A DNA stretch of 64,000 nt, from NCBI RefSeq assembly GCF_027460265.1, contig NZ_JAPZBC010000001.1, forward strand, positions 3,495,001 through 3,559,000. The letters are read 5' to 3'. Of the stretch, positions 9,072 to 18,882 are shown in pieces. The notes under the pieces were generated by a model, which saw only the letters and a list, made by a program, of their open reading frames with translations, searched no databases and was not told the origin of the DNA. This stretch comes from Streptomyces sp. WMMC940 (lineage in GTDB: Bacteria > Actinomycetota > Actinomycetes > Streptomycetales > Streptomycetaceae). The number at the start of each line of letters is the position of its first letter. Positions within the stretch are counted from its first letter, which is position 1. Position numbers and translations under genes: made by a program.

Positions 9072-10729
9072 CCGCGGCCGCGGAGACCCGTGCGGCGCAC
9101 GCGCCCCGGCGGGGCGGCGGACCGGGCACCGGAAGCCGGCCGCTCGCCGGCACGGGCACCCTGCTCCGGCTGGCGCTCCGCCGGGACCGGATCGTGCTGC
9201 CCGTCTGGGTACTGGTGGTCGCAGGGATGGTCGTCAGCGGTGTCGGCTCCTTGCAGGCGCTGTACGACACCCAGGCCGAACGGGCCGGACTCGCCGCGTC
9301 GATGGCCGCGAACGGCTCGCTGCGCAGCCTCTACGGTCCGGTGTTCGGTGACAGCACCGGGGCGCTGGTCGCCTGGCGCTTCGGGACGTTCGCGGCCGTG
9401 CTGGCCGCGGTGATGAGCCTGATCGTCGTGGTGCGCCACACCCGCGAGGAGGAGGAGACGGGCCGTCAGGAACTGCTGTCCTCGGCCATGGTGGGCCGGC
9501 GCGCCCCGCTGACGGCCGCGCTGCTCACCGCGGGTCTCGCCAATGCCGCGGTCGCACTGCTGATCACGGCCGGACTGGCCCGGCTGGGATCCGCCGGCGC
9601 GCTCGCCCTCGGCCTCGCGGTCGGCGGCACCGGCATGGTGTTCGCCACGACGGCGGCGATCGTCGCCCAGCTCACGGAGAGCGCCCGGCTCGCCAAGGGA
9701 GCGACGGCTGCCGTGCTGGGCGTCGCGTTCGTCCTGCGCGCCGCCGGCGACGCGGGCACGGCGGGCGCCCCCGTCCGGGGCGGCCTCGGCGGTGGATCGT
9801 CCCTGCTGACCTGGCTGTCCCCCGTGGGCTGGGCCGAGAACGTCCGGGCCTACGCGGACGAGCGCTGGTGGGTGCTGCTGCTGATGCTCACCGCGGCGGT
9901 CGCACTGGGGGCCGCCGCGTACGCCCTGGCCGGGCGCAGGGACGTCGGCATGGGCTTCCTGGCCACCCGACCGGGGCCCGCCGAAGGGCGGATCACCACC
10001 GCGGGCGGGCTCGCGTGGCGGCTCCAGCGCGCCACCTGGGCGGGCTGGGCGGCCGGCTTCCTGCTCACCGGGATCGTCTTCGGCGGCATGGCCGACGGTG
10101 CGGCGGACCTGGTCGGCGACAACGAGCAGGCCAAGCAGATCTTCGAGCGGATGGGCGGGCAGACGGCGCTCACCGACGCGTTCCTCGCCGCGATGGTCGG
10201 CATGTTCGGGCTGGTCGCCGCCCTGTACGCGGTCGGGGCCGTGCTCCGCATGCACGGCGAGGAGACCTCCCGGCGCGCGGAACCGGTCCTCGCGAACGCG
10301 GTCGGCAGGACCGCCTGGGCCGCCGGTCATCTGGCCGTCGCCTTCGGCGGCACCGTGCTGGTCATGCTGCTCGCCGGGGCGGGCCTGGCCCTCGGCCACG
10401 GCGGGGACCTGCTCCCGATCGCGGGCGCCGCGCTCGCCCAGGTGCCGGCCGTGTGGACGCTCGCGGGCGTGGCGCTGCTGCTGTACGGGGCCGTCCCCAG
10501 GGCCGCGACGGCGGGCTGGGCCGTGGCGGGGCTGTGCCTCGCCCTCGGCTGGGTCGGCCCCGCGCTCGGCCTCCCCCGGGCCGTGCTGAACCTCTCGCCC
10601 TTCGGTCACCTGCCGAAGCTCCCCGGACCGCGGATGGACTGGCCGCCGGTGCTGCTCCTGACGGCGCTCGCGGTGTCTCTGGTGGCCGCCGGACTCGCGG
10701 CCTTCCGCCGCCGGGACCTGCAGACCTGA
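9068..10729 (+). CDS. ABC transporter permease (large, 12-TM exporter type)
   Basis: 553 residues with about 12 hydrophobic segments in two six-helix halves, the second beginning near residue 320 ([12 protein letters not shown]). The cytoplasmic motif [15 protein letters not shown] after TM2 recurs in the second half as [14 protein letters not shown]. This duplicated EExxGR/E motif is characteristic of polyketide- or antimicrobial-exporter permeases. It is co-translated with the preceding ATPase. The substrate is probably an antibiotic or toxic lipid, sensed through the MarR regulator. Confidence 0.88.
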   Translation: MTAAAETRAAHAPRRGGGPGTGSRPLAGTGTLLRLALRRDRIVLPVWVLVVAGMVVSGVGSLQALYDTQAERAGLAASMAANGSLRSLYGPVFGDSTGALVAWRFGTFAAVLAAVMSLIVVVRHTREEEETGRQELLSSAMVGRRAPLTAALLTAGLANAAVALLITAGLARLGSAGALALGLAVGGTGMVFATTAAIVAQLTESARLAKGATAAVLGVAFVLRAAGDAGTAGAPVRGGLGGGSSLLTWLSPVGWAENVRAYADERWWVLLLMLTAAVALGAAAYALAGRRDVGMGFLATRPGPAEGRITTAGGLAWRLQRATWAGWAAGFLLTGIVFGGMADGAADLVGDNEQAKQIFERMGGQTALTDAFLAAMVGMFGLVAALYAVGAVLRMHGEETSRRAEPVLANAVGRTAWAAGHLAVAFGGTVLVMLLAGAGLALGHGGDLLPIAGAALAQVPAVWTLAGVALLLYGAVPRAATAGWAVAGLCLALGWVGPALGLPRAVLNLSPFGHLPKLPGPRMDWPPVLLLTALAVSLVAAGLAAFRRRDLQT

Positions 10730-10898
10730 CGGGCACCGCCCACGGGCCCGGAGACCCACCGGCAGGAAGGACCCCACGGGCCGGAACCCCGGTGACCCGG
10801 AACCCCGCCGGCCCCGCCCACGGCGGAGCGGCGGGCGCCGAGGCCCTCCCGCACCGGTCTCCGGAACCATCGGGGACGCTGCCGCGTCCGTGGCAGTC

Positions 10899-11225
10899 AT
10901 GAGGGAAGAGACGAAGGGCTCCGCGGGCTGCCTCCTCGCGGCCGGGGGCGCGGCCACCGCGCTGCTCGCCTGGGCACCGCTGGCCAGGATCAACATCGAC
11001 GGCGGATTCGCGCAGTGGCACCGGGACCTGAGCGTGCTCTACGTCGACCTCCCGCTGATCGCCCTCGGCGGTGCACTGCTGCCGCTCGCCGTCTGGGCCG
11101 CCGGTCTGCGGTGGCTGCACCGCCCCTGGCTCGCCGCGGTGGCCGCGGTGACCGTGCTCGCCCTCGGTGTCTGGGGCCTGACCAGCTGGTGGATGCCGTA
11201 CGAGCGACCGGAGTTCGTCTACTGA
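10899..11225 (+). CDS. Small membrane protein
   Basis: 108 residues from ATG 10899. A GTG three codons earlier is possible. Three hydrophobic segments can be seen (GCLLAAGGAATALLAW, VDLPLIALGGALLPLAVW, WLAAVAAVTVLALGVWGL) and the C-terminus is charged. No family is recognised. It lies 170 bases after the permease gene and may be transcribed with it. Confidence 0.6.
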   Translation: MREETKGSAGCLLAAGGAATALLAWAPLARINIDGGFAQWHRDLSVLYVDLPLIALGGALLPLAVWAAGLRWLHRPWLAAVAAVTVLALGVWGLTSWWMPYERPEFVY

Positions 11226-11246
11226 GACCGCGCGCACGGGAGCACC

Positions 11247-12455
11247 TCACAACTCCACGCGCAGCTCCCGCAGCCCTCTGATCACGTACCCCGGCTTCCA
11301 CTCCGGTTCCGCCGCGAGCCGCATCGTCGGTGCCTGCCGCAGCAGTTCGCCGAAGGAGGCGGCCAGCTCGACCCGGGCCAGGGGAGCGCCCAGGCAGTAG
11401 TGGATTCCGGCTCCGAAAGTGATGTGCGGGTTGTCGGCGCGGCCGAGGTCGAGGTCGCCGGGGCGCTCGAAGCGGGCCGGGTCCCGGTTGGCCGAGCCGA
11501 AGAGCAGGGCCAGCTCCGAGCCGCGCGGGACGACCGTGCCGCCGATCTCGATGTCGTCGAGCACCCAGCGTTCGAACATCTGCAGCGGGGTGTCGTACCG
11601 CATCAGCTCTTCCACGGCTGTGGACAGCAGCGCGTGGTCGGCCCGCAGACGTGCCAGTTCCCCGGGGTGGCGGAACAGCGTCCACCAGCCGTTCGCGGTG
11701 GTGTTGACGGTCGCCTCGTGCCCCGCGTTGAGCAGCAGCACGCAGGTGGACACCAGCTCCTGCTCGCTGAGCGTCTCCCCCTCGTCGTGCGCCGAGACCA
11801 GCGCCGAGACGAGGTCCTCGCCCGGCTCGGCGCGGCGCGCGGCGATCAGCTCCCTCAGGTACGCGGAGAACTCCACCGAGGCCCGGACGGCACGCGCCGC
11901 GGTCTCCTCGGACGGGTTCAGCTCGAACATCCCGCAGATGTCCGCGGACCAGGGCCGCAGAAGGCCGCGGTCGGACTCCGGTATCCCGAGCATCTCCGCG
12001 ATGACCGCGACCGGCAGCGGCTCGGCGACCTCCGCCAACAGGTCGCCACCGCCGTTCTTCGCCAGCCGGGCCACCAACCCGGCGGCCAGTCGGCGCACGG
12101 TCGGCTCCAGCGCCTGCACGGTGCGCGGGGTGAATGCCTTGGTCACCAGCCGCCGGATCCGTGTGGGGTCGGGCGCCTCCAGGTCCAGCAGCCCGTTGTC
12201 GTTCAGCGTGTGGAAGGGCTCGTGCCCGGGCGGCGGGGGCATGCGCCCGAACTCCTCGTGGGTGAAGCGGTGCAGATACGTCCGGCCGAGCCGGCGGTCC
12301 CGCAGCAGCGCGGACACCTCGGCGTGGTGCGGCACGAGCCACTGCCTGGTCGGCTCGAACCAGTGCACCCGCCCCCGGTCGCGGAGTTCCGCGTACGCGG
12401 GGTACGGGTCCGCGGTGAAGGCGGGCGACCAGGGAGCGAACTCGGCAGCATCCAT
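11247..12455 (-). CDS. Cytochrome P450
   Basis: 402 residues. The heme-binding loop FGAGIHYCLG has its axial Cys at about residue 354. The K-helix ExxR sits in EELMRYDTP, and the I-helix oxygen-activation motif is AGHEAT. Length and motifs fit soluble class I bacterial P450s (CYP107-like), which need a separate ferredoxin. No ferredoxin or biosynthetic cluster is adjacent, so the substrate is unknown. Confidence 0.95.
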   Translation of the reverse strand: MDAAEFAPWSPAFTADPYPAYAELRDRGRVHWFEPTRQWLVPHHAEVSALLRDRRLGRTYLHRFTHEEFGRMPPPPGHEPFHTLNDNGLLDLEAPDPTRIRRLVTKAFTPRTVQALEPTVRRLAAGLVARLAKNGGGDLLAEVAEPLPVAVIAEMLGIPESDRGLLRPWSADICGMFELNPSEETAARAVRASVEFSAYLRELIAARRAEPGEDLVSALVSAHDEGETLSEQELVSTCVLLLNAGHEATVNTTANGWWTLFRHPGELARLRADHALLSTAVEELMRYDTPLQMFERWVLDDIEIGGTVVPRGSELALLFGSANRDPARFERPGDLDLGRADNPHITFGAGIHYCLGAPLARVELAASFGELLRQAPTMRLAAEPEWKPGYVIRGLRELRVEL

Positions 12456-12587
12456 ACGCGGACGCTAGCCGCCCGCGGCGAGGTCCGGGAGGGGTCCCCG
12501 GGTGGTTCGATGAGGGCGTCACCGTGCGTGCCGCCCCGACCTCACCGGGCCATCGGCGGCACACACCGTCCCGGAGCACCGATCCTG

Positions 12588-12776
12588 TCCACACCCCTCG
12601 CGGAGGCCCCGTCGTCCTGCTGCTGCTCCTCGTGCTCGCCCGCGCGGTGATCAGCTGGGAGTTCCAGCCCACCCGGCTCGGCGACGATCCTCGTGCTCGC
12701 CCGCGCGGTGATCAGGCCCTTCGGCCTGCCGGAAGCGGCCGTGGCCGCCGGCGGCGGCCGTCAGCCCGGTGTGACC
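12588..12776 (+). pseudogene. Possible remnant of a membrane-transporter N-terminus
   Basis: The frame reading ATILVLARAVIRPFGLPEAAVAAGGG, seen at about 12681-12760, resembles the first membrane segment of ArsB-type anion pumps (hydrophobic strand then RPxGLPEA). A second, earlier copy of LLLVLARAVIS comes from a 28-bp duplicated block. Nothing downstream continues the protein because the response-regulator gene follows. I read it as an eroded stub. The assignment rests on a short match. Confidence 0.3.
12627..12715. repeat. 28-bp perfect direct repeat
   Basis: The same 28 bases (beginning TCCTCGTGCTCGCCCGCG) occur at 12627-12654 and 12688-12715, a period of 61 bp. It looks like a slipped-strand duplication within the transporter stub. 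Confidence 0.85.
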
Positions 12777-13420
12777 AGCCTCGCCTCGTAGGCGAACACC
12801 GCCGCCTGCGTCCGGTCGCGCAGCCCCAGCTTCACCAGGATCCTGCTGACATGGGTCTTGATCGTGGACTCCGCGACGACGAGGTGCGAGGCGATCTCCG
12901 CGTTCGACAGGCCCTGCGCGATCAGGACGAGGACCTCCGTCTCACGTTCGGTCAGCTCGCCGATCCGGGCGAGGGCGGGCGTCCTGGGCGCCGCCGAGAT
13001 CCGGGAGAACTCCGTGATCAGCCTGCGGGTGACGGTCGGCGCGAGCAGGGCCTCGCCTGCCGCCACCACCCGCACCCCGTCGGCCAGTTGGCGGGCGGAG
13101 GCGTCCTTCAGCAGGAAGCCGGAGGCACCGGCGCGCAGTGCCTGGTACACGTACTCGTCCAGGTCGAAGGTCGTCAGCACGAGCACCTTCGCCTCGCTGT
13201 CGGCCGCGACGATCTCCCGGGTGGCCTCGATGCCGTTGAGCTCGGGCATGCGGATGTCCATCAGGACCACGTCGGGGCGCAGCGCGTCGACCTGCGCGAC
13301 CGCCTCGCGGCCGTTGACCGCCTCGCCGATCACCTCGATGTCGGGCATGGCGTTCAGCAGGACGGAGAAGCCCTCGCGGACCATCGCCTGGTCGTCGACG
13401 ATGAGGACGCGAATGGTCAT
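12761..13420 (-). CDS. NarL/LuxR-family response regulator
   Basis: 219 residues. The receiver domain begins IRVLIVDDQAMVREG, with the phospho-acceptor Asp in VVLMDIRMP and the conserved Lys in GFLLKDA. The C-terminal LuxR helix-turn-helix reads LTERETEVLVLIAQGLSNAEIA and STIKTHVSRIL. Its ATG overlaps the stop of the kinase gene (ATGA), so the two are co-translated and form a pair. Confidence 0.96.
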   Translation of the reverse strand: MTIRVLIVDDQAMVREGFSVLLNAMPDIEVIGEAVNGREAVAQVDALRPDVVLMDIRMPELNGIEATREIVAADSEAKVLVLTTFDLDEYVYQALRAGASGFLLKDASARQLADGVRVVAAGEALLAPTVTRRLITEFSRISAAPRTPALARIGELTERETEVLVLIAQGLSNAEIASHLVVAESTIKTHVSRILVKLGLRDRTQAAVFAYEARLVTPG

Positions 13421-14796
13421 GCGGTCTCGTCCTTCGCGACGGGGACGAACACGGCGACCTCGTAGCCGCCGTCCTCCGTGGGGCCGGTGGTCATCTCGCC
13501 GTTGAGCATGGAGACGCGCTCGCGCATCCCCGTGAGGCCGTGGCCCGTTCCGGTGGAGAGGGGCGGGCGGAGCCCTCGCTCGGGGGAGCCGGCGGGATGA
13601 CGCGCGGGTTTCACCAGGCCGCGGACCGGGCCGTTGACGACGCGGACGCCGAGCCCGCCGAGGACGTACGACACCTCGACCTTCGCGGAGGCGCCCGGCG
13701 CGTGGCGCAGAGCGTTGCTCAGGGCCTCCTGGACGATGCGGTACGCCGAGAGCTCGACGCCCGGGGGAAGCTGCCGGACCGCTCCGGTGACCGCGAGACC
13801 GACCTCGAGGCCGGCGTCCCGGACGTTCCCCAGCAGCCCGTCGAGATCGGCGAGGGTCGGCTGGGGCGCGTCGGGGGCCTCGTAGTCCTCCGCCCGTACG
13901 ACACCGAGGACGCGGCGCAGTTCGGTGAGCGCGGCCACGGCGTTCTCCCTGATCGTCACGAACGCCTGCTCGAGCTCGGGCGGCGGGTTCTCCACGCGGT
14001 AGGGAGCGGCCTCCGCCTGGATGGCGACGACCGACATGTGGTGGGCGACCACGTCGTGCAGTTCGCGGGCGATGGTGGTGCGCTCCTCCAGCAGGGTGCG
14101 CCGGTCGCGCTCGACGGCGGTGACGCTCTGCTGGGCGGCGACCTCGCGCTCCGCGTCCCTGCGGACCTGTGCCAGTGACACGACGAGCAGCGCGACGGCG
14201 GCGACGAACATCAGCGGTGCGGTGGCGCCGGGGTAGCCGCGGCCGAGGACGGACTCGGCGAACAGGCCGTACGCCCCGGTCAGCAGCCACATCCAGAAGG
14301 CGGCCCGCGGCCGGGTCCGTGCCGCGACGACGGTCAGCACGGCGAGATGGGAGGCGATGGTGGCCGGGGCCCACGGCCACTCGCCCCAGGTTCCGGCGAG
14401 GACCGCGAGGAACGGTGTCGTGGCGAGCGAGGCCCAGAAGGCCAGCACCGGACGGACCAGCGTCATCAGCACCGTGGCCGCGGGAACCGCCGTGAGGACG
14501 AGGAGGACGAGGCCGAAGGCGCCGGAGGTGGTGGAGGCACCGATGAGCAGCACCAGCAGGGCGCCGGCCGCGACGACCGCGTGCGGGGTCCAGGCGGCGT
14601 ACCGGCGGATCCGCGCCGGCAGCCGCCGGATCACCGGTCCGTCGCCCGCCAGCGGAGCCAGCGGCCGGTACGCGAAGGCGTCGTGGAAGAGGTCCTGCCG
14701 CAGCCCGCCGAGCGCGCCCATGGCCAGGCGGAACTCGGGGCTGCGGCTGTCGGCTTCGGTGCGCGGTATGCGCTGCGTGGTCGGCGTGTCGGTCAC
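13417..14796 (-). CDS. Two-component sensor histidine kinase (HisKA_3)
   Basis: 459 residues from a GTG at 14796. The N-terminal half has about five to six membrane segments (residues about 70-210). The HisKA_3 phospho-acceptor is in RELHDVVAHHMSVV, and the ATPase domain ends with GTGHGLTGMRERV. A proline/arginine-rich insert (GLVKPARHPAGSPERG) sits inside the ATPase domain before the G-box, as in several Streptomyces relatives. It probably senses a membrane signal and acts on the downstream response regulator. Confidence 0.95.
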   Translation of the reverse strand: MTDTPTTQRIPRTEADSRSPEFRLAMGALGGLRQDLFHDAFAYRPLAPLAGDGPVIRRLPARIRRYAAWTPHAVVAAGALLVLLIGASTTSGAFGLVLLVLTAVPAATVLMTLVRPVLAFWASLATTPFLAVLAGTWGEWPWAPATIASHLAVLTVVAARTRPRAAFWMWLLTGAYGLFAESVLGRGYPGATAPLMFVAAVALLVVSLAQVRRDAEREVAAQQSVTAVERDRRTLLEERTTIARELHDVVAHHMSVVAIQAEAAPYRVENPPPELEQAFVTIRENAVAALTELRRVLGVVRAEDYEAPDAPQPTLADLDGLLGNVRDAGLEVGLAVTGAVRQLPPGVELSAYRIVQEALSNALRHAPGASAKVEVSYVLGGLGVRVVNGPVRGLVKPARHPAGSPERGLRPPLSTGTGHGLTGMRERVSMLNGEMTTGPTEDGGYEVAVFVPVAKDETA

Positions 14797-14890
14797 GTCA
14801 GCAAAGGTACGGCCGGAGTACGGACGCGGTCGTCACCTGTGGTGGGGATACTTCCGCGTCCGTCCCAGGTACTACTCGGGTCCTCCCAGG

Positions 14891-15739
14891 TCAGGCGCGG
14901 AACGCGGGCGCGTGCTCGGCGGCCCACTCGGCGAAGGTCCGCGCCGGGCGGCCGGTGACCCTCCGCACGGTGTCGACGACGGTCCGGCCCTCGGGCGGAG
15001 TGTTGCCGTACACGTCGAGCAGGAAGTCGACCACGTCCTGCGGCAGACCGGCGGCCCGCCACCTGGAGACGGCCTCGTCCGGGGTGAGTTCCGTCAGGGC
15101 GATGTCCCTGCCCCGGGCCTTCGCGAGCGTGTCCACCTTGTCCTGCAGGCTCAGCACCTCGGGCCCGGTGATCAGGTACGTCTCCCGGTCGTGGCCCTCC
15201 TCGGTGAGGGCGACCGCGGCGACGGCGCCGATGTCGGCCTCGTGGACCATGGCGCTGAGTCGATCGGTGAACGGTTCGCCGACCGTGTCCTCGGCACGGA
15301 TCCCCTCGGCCCACTCCAGCGCGTTCGCCATGAACTCGACCGGCATCAGCACCGTCCAGGCGAGGCCGCTCTTCTGCACGGCGTCCTGGAGCGGGGTGTC
15401 ACCACCGCCGTTCAGCACGGTGATCCGCCCCACCCCGGCCTCACGGGCGAGTGCGACGATCTCCGGTCCGGTCTCCAGCGGAGCCATGTACTCCCCGCCG
15501 AAGGTGATGAGGTGCAGTCCGGTGACGCCCTCCAGGGCCGGTGCCAGGCCGTCCGGATCGGTGAGGTCGCCGTGGACCGCCTCGGCGCCCGCCGGCAGCG
15601 AGGCGCGGGCCCGGCCGGGGTCGCGGGTCAGGGCGCGGACCGTGTGCCCCCGGTCGAGCAGTTCGGCGACGACCTGGCGGCCGACCGTCCCGGTGGCTCC
15701 GGCGACGAGGATCTTCTGGGGGTGCGTGGGGTTCGTCAT
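14891..15739 (-). CDS. NmrA-type NAD(P)-binding oxidoreductase
   Basis: 282 residues. The Rossmann loop GATGTVGRQVVAELL is at about residues 14-28, and the overall pattern (LTRDPGRA, ITVLNGGGDTP) is that of the atypical short-chain dehydrogenase NmrA/QorB group. It could be a quinone or NADPH sensor or reductase. It stands alone, 94 bases beyond the kinase start and on the same strand. Confidence 0.85.
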   Translation of the reverse strand: MTNPTHPQKILVAGATGTVGRQVVAELLDRGHTVRALTRDPGRARASLPAGAEAVHGDLTDPDGLAPALEGVTGLHLITFGGEYMAPLETGPEIVALAREAGVGRITVLNGGGDTPLQDAVQKSGLAWTVLMPVEFMANALEWAEGIRAEDTVGEPFTDRLSAMVHEADIGAVAAVALTEEGHDRETYLITGPEVLSLQDKVDTLAKARGRDIALTELTPDEAVSRWRAAGLPQDVVDFLLDVYGNTPPEGRTVVDTVRRVTGRPARTFAEWAAEHAPAFRA

Positions 15740-15838
15740 GTGCCCACCGTAGGAAGGCTTGCGGACACCTTCTGTCCGCAACTCTTCCGCGCACCGCACC
15801 CGCCGGCGATCCGCCTCGCCGGGCCTGGGCGGAAGCCG

Positions 15839-16738
15839 TCACCAGGCGAGCTGCGCGATCTCCTCCGCCACCACCGCGCAGGCGTCCGCCGACGGGTCGA
15901 TGAGCGGGAAGTGGCCGACGTCCCCGAGCAGGGTGAGACCGACCGTCTCGCCCGCCTTCGCGGCCGCGTCGACGAAGGACTCGGCGACGGCCTGCGGCAC
16001 GACGGTGTCCTCGCGGCCCTGGACGACGGCCGTGGCGATCCCGGTGGGCAGCAGCACGGCCGGATCCGCGGAGCCCGCGCGCGCCTCGAACTCCGCCTCC
16101 CCGCCGAGGAGCTGGTGCACCGCGCCGCCGCAGACGTCCAGCTCGGCCGCCCGCCCCAGGTCTGCGATCGGCGCCAGCGCGACGACTCCGCGCAAGAGCG
16201 GCTCGGCCGGGAGCCGCCAGGGCGAGCCCGCCGGCAGTACGTGCCGGGCGGCCGCCCACAGCGCCAGATGCCCGCCCGCCGAATGGCCGGTGAGGACCGT
16301 GCGCCTCGGGTCGGCCTGCGGCAGCGCCGTGCGGGCCAGTTCCGGCAGCGCGTCCAGCGCCGCCGCGACGTCGTCGAACGTCTCCGGCCAGCGACCGGCG
16401 GCCGGCCCGCCGCCGTCCTGGTCGCCGCCGCCCTGCTCCCCGCGCTGCTGGGGCAGCGACGCGCCCCTGCGGTACTCCACGTTCGCCACGGCGAAACCGC
16501 GCCGCGCCAGGAAGTCCGCGAACGGGGTGATGTGCCGCCGGTCGTACGGCGCCCGCCACGCTCCGCCGTGCAGCACCACCACCAGCGGCGCCGGCTCCCG
16601 GCCGTCGCGCGGCGCGTAGAAGTCGACGACCTGGTCCGGGTGTTCGCCGTACGCCGCCGAGGCGTCCGGGGCGACGGCCGGGTGCGACAGGGCCGAGGCC
16701 TCCTCGGCGGCGTCGCGAGCTGCGGCGGGGTCCGGCAT
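15839..16738 (-). CDS. Alpha/beta hydrolase, probable kynurenine formamidase
   Basis: 299 residues. The oxyanion motif HGGAWRAPYDRRH and nucleophile elbow GHSAGGH place it in the HSL/kynurenine-formamidase type of alpha/beta hydrolases. A late Asp (REDTVVP) and a His (GDVGHFPL) complete the triad. It follows kynureninase and tryptophan dioxygenase on the same strand, so the missing step, N-formylkynurenine to kynurenine, is the natural role. A hairpin lies between it and kynU, so expression may be partly separate. A glutamine/glycine-rich insert occurs near residues 100-115. Confidence 0.75.
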   Translation of the reverse strand: MPDPAAARDAAEEASALSHPAVAPDASAAYGEHPDQVVDFYAPRDGREPAPLVVVLHGGAWRAPYDRRHITPFADFLARRGFAVANVEYRRGASLPQQRGEQGGGDQDGGGPAAGRWPETFDDVAAALDALPELARTALPQADPRRTVLTGHSAGGHLALWAAARHVLPAGSPWRLPAEPLLRGVVALAPIADLGRAAELDVCGGAVHQLLGGEAEFEARAGSADPAVLLPTGIATAVVQGREDTVVPQAVAESFVDAAAKAGETVGLTLLGDVGHFPLIDPSADACAVVAEEIAQLAW

Positions 16739-16759
16739 GCTGCTCCAACCTTTCGGTGA

Positions 16760-16810
16760 GGGGGCCGAGTCGGCCTGGCCAGCCGGGACGGTACCAGGCC
16801 GTCGGCCCCC
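16760..16810 (-). terminator. Hairpin between kynureninase and formamidase genes
   Basis: GGGGGCCGA and CGGCCTGG pair with CCAGGCCG and TCGGCCCCC across a 15-base loop, with a 2-base bulge. It is a likely full or partial terminator after kynU. Confidence 0.6.
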
Positions 16811-16814
16811 GTGA

Positions 16815-18032
16815 TCAGCCGCCGGCCGGGACGTCCACCGCGGTCAGGACCTCGGCGAGGACCCGTGCCGCGCGCTCGGTGTCCGCGAAGCCGACGTACA
16901 GCGGGGTGAAGCCGAAGCGCAGCACGTCGGGACGGCGCAGATCGCCGACCACGCCGCGGGCGATCAGGGACTCCATGACCGCGGATGCGTCGGGGCAGGC
17001 CAGCGCCACCTGGCTGCCCCGCTCGGCGTGCGCGGCCGGGGTGAGCGGGGTGACCCGGCCGCGCGGCACGTACGCCTCGACGCACTCGAGGAAGAAGTCG
17101 GTGAGGGCGAGGCTCTTGGCCCGTACCGCCTCCACCGTGACCCCGTCCCACACGTCGAGCGCCGCCTCCAGTGCCAGCATCGAGAGGATGTCGGGCGTGC
17201 CGACCCGGCCGCGCACCGCGCCCTCGGCCGGCGCGTAGCCGCGGGTCATCCCGAAGGGGTCGGCGTGCGAGTTCCAGCCGGGCAGCGGCGAGTCGAAGCG
17301 GTCCTGGTGGCGCTCGGCCACGTACAGGTACGCGGGCGAACCGGGTCCGCCGTTGAGGTACTTGTACGTACAGCCGACCGCGAGGTCCACCCCGTGCTCG
17401 TCGAGGCCGACGGGCAGCGCGCCCGCGCTATGGCACAGGTCCCAGACCGCGAGGGCGCCCCGCTCGTGCAGTGCGGCCGTGATCCCGGGCAGGTCGTGGA
17501 GACGGCCGGTGCGGTAGTCGACGTGGTTCACCAGCGCGGCGGCCGTGCGCGGGCCCACCGCGTCCGCCACGTCGGCGGGGTCGACGACGACGGTCCGGCG
17601 GCCCGTGAGCCGGGCGGCCGACTCGGCGATGTACCCGTCGGTGGGGAAGGTGGTGGCGTCGACGAGGATCTCGTCCCGGCCCTCGGGCGCCATCCGCACC
17701 GCCGCGACCACGGCCTTGAAGACGTTCACGCTGGTGGAGTCGCCGACCACGATCTGACCGGGCGCGGCACCGACGAGCGGGGCTATCCGCTCACCGATCC
17801 GCTGCGGCGCGGTCCACCAGCCGCTCTCGTCCCAGGAGCGGATGCGCAGTTCGCCCCACTGCCTGCCGATGACGTCGGCCATCCGGTCCTGGACGTGGCG
17901 CGGCAGGGCGCCGAGCGAGTTCCCGTCCAGGTAGACCGCGCCGTCGTCGAGCGCGAACAACTCACGCCGCTTGGCCAGTCCGTCCGCCGCGTCCAGCTCC
18001 GCGGCCCGCTCGGTGAGTCGCGTCTCAGACAT
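16815..18032 (-). CDS. kynU: Kynureninase
   Basis: 405 residues, normal family length. The PLP lysine is in GCTYKYLNGGPGSPAYLYV. Other family blocks are YLDGNSLGALP near the N-terminus and HVDYRTGRLHDL in the middle. It splits kynurenine (or 3-hydroxykynurenine) into anthranilate (or its 3-hydroxy form) and alanine. The start at 18032 overlaps the end of the dioxygenase gene by 8 bases, so the two are translationally coupled. Confidence 0.97.
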   Translation of the reverse strand: MSETRLTERAAELDAADGLAKRRELFALDDGAVYLDGNSLGALPRHVQDRMADVIGRQWGELRIRSWDESGWWTAPQRIGERIAPLVGAAPGQIVVGDSTSVNVFKAVVAAVRMAPEGRDEILVDATTFPTDGYIAESAARLTGRRTVVVDPADVADAVGPRTAAALVNHVDYRTGRLHDLPGITAALHERGALAVWDLCHSAGALPVGLDEHGVDLAVGCTYKYLNGGPGSPAYLYVAERHQDRFDSPLPGWNSHADPFGMTRGYAPAEGAVRGRVGTPDILSMLALEAALDVWDGVTVEAVRAKSLALTDFFLECVEAYVPRGRVTPLTPAAHAERGSQVALACPDASAVMESLIARGVVGDLRRPDVLRFGFTPLYVGFADTERAARVLAEVLTAVDVPAGG

Positions 18033-18870
18033 GGCTGCGCGCCGTCCACAGCTCGGGGAACACGTTCTTGGCCGCCCGCTTCTCCAGCCAGGCGACGCCG
18101 GCGGAGCCACCGGTGCCGGCCTTGGCGCCCATGGCGCGCCGGGTGGCGACGAGGTGGTCGTTGCGCCAGCGCCACACCAGCTCACCGACGTCGGTCAGCG
18201 CCTCGCCGAGGCGGACGAGCTCGGCGTCCTGGTCCTCGTTCGCGTAGACCTCCGCCCACACCCGCTCGACCTCGGGCGACGGCTCGTAGCGCTGCGACAG
18301 GTCGCGGTCGAGGACGGACTGCGGCACGGGCAGGCCGCGGCGGGCGAGCAGCCGGAGCACCTCGTCGTAGAGGCTCGGCTCGTGCAGGGCCTTCTCCAGC
18401 TCGGCGTGGACGCGCGGGGCGCCGCGGTGGGGCACCAGCATGGACGCGGACTTCTCGCCGAGCAGGAACTCCATCCGCCGGTACATCGCGGACTGGAAGC
18501 CGGAACCCTCGCCGAGGGCGCTGCGGTAGGCGTTGAACTGCACGGGGGTGAGCTGCGCGAGCGGCCGCCAGGAGGCGTTGAGCGCGTCCAGCTCCCGCAC
18601 GGAGCGCTTCAGCGCGTCCATCGCGACGGGCACCTCGTCGCGGCGCAGCGCCCGGGAGGTGGTCTCCCACTCGTGGACGATGACGGTGAACCAGAGCTCC
18701 ATCACCTGGGTGGTCACCAGGAACACCATCTCGCCGGGATCGTCGGAGAGGGGATGCTGGAGGTGGGTGAGGACGTCCGCCTGGACGTAGTCCTCGTACG
18801 GGGTCGTGCCGGCGAAGTCGAGGTTCGGGGTGACCGAACCCGCTCCGGAGGCATCGGGAAATTGCGACAT
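18025..18870 (-). CDS. kynA: Tryptophan 2,3-dioxygenase
   Basis: 281 residues. TPYEDYVQADVLTHLQ, the substrate-pocket FLVTTQVMELWF and the C-terminal WRNDHLVATRR with GTGGSAG are family signatures, the last holding the proximal heme histidine. It opens the indole ring of tryptophan to N-formylkynurenine using O2. It is first in a kynA-kynU pair, with the formamidase gene downstream. In streptomycetes these genes serve tryptophan catabolism and sometimes supply antibiotic precursors, but no antibiotic cluster is seen nearby. Confidence 0.96.
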   Translation of the reverse strand: MSQFPDASGAGSVTPNLDFAGTTPYEDYVQADVLTHLQHPLSDDPGEMVFLVTTQVMELWFTVIVHEWETTSRALRRDEVPVAMDALKRSVRELDALNASWRPLAQLTPVQFNAYRSALGEGSGFQSAMYRRMEFLLGEKSASMLVPHRGAPRVHAELEKALHEPSLYDEVLRLLARRGLPVPQSVLDRDLSQRYEPSPEVERVWAEVYANEDQDAELVRLGEALTDVGELVWRWRNDHLVATRRAMGAKAGTGGSAGVAWLEKRAAKNVFPELWTARSHV

Positions 18871-18882
18871 TCGCCGTCTCCT

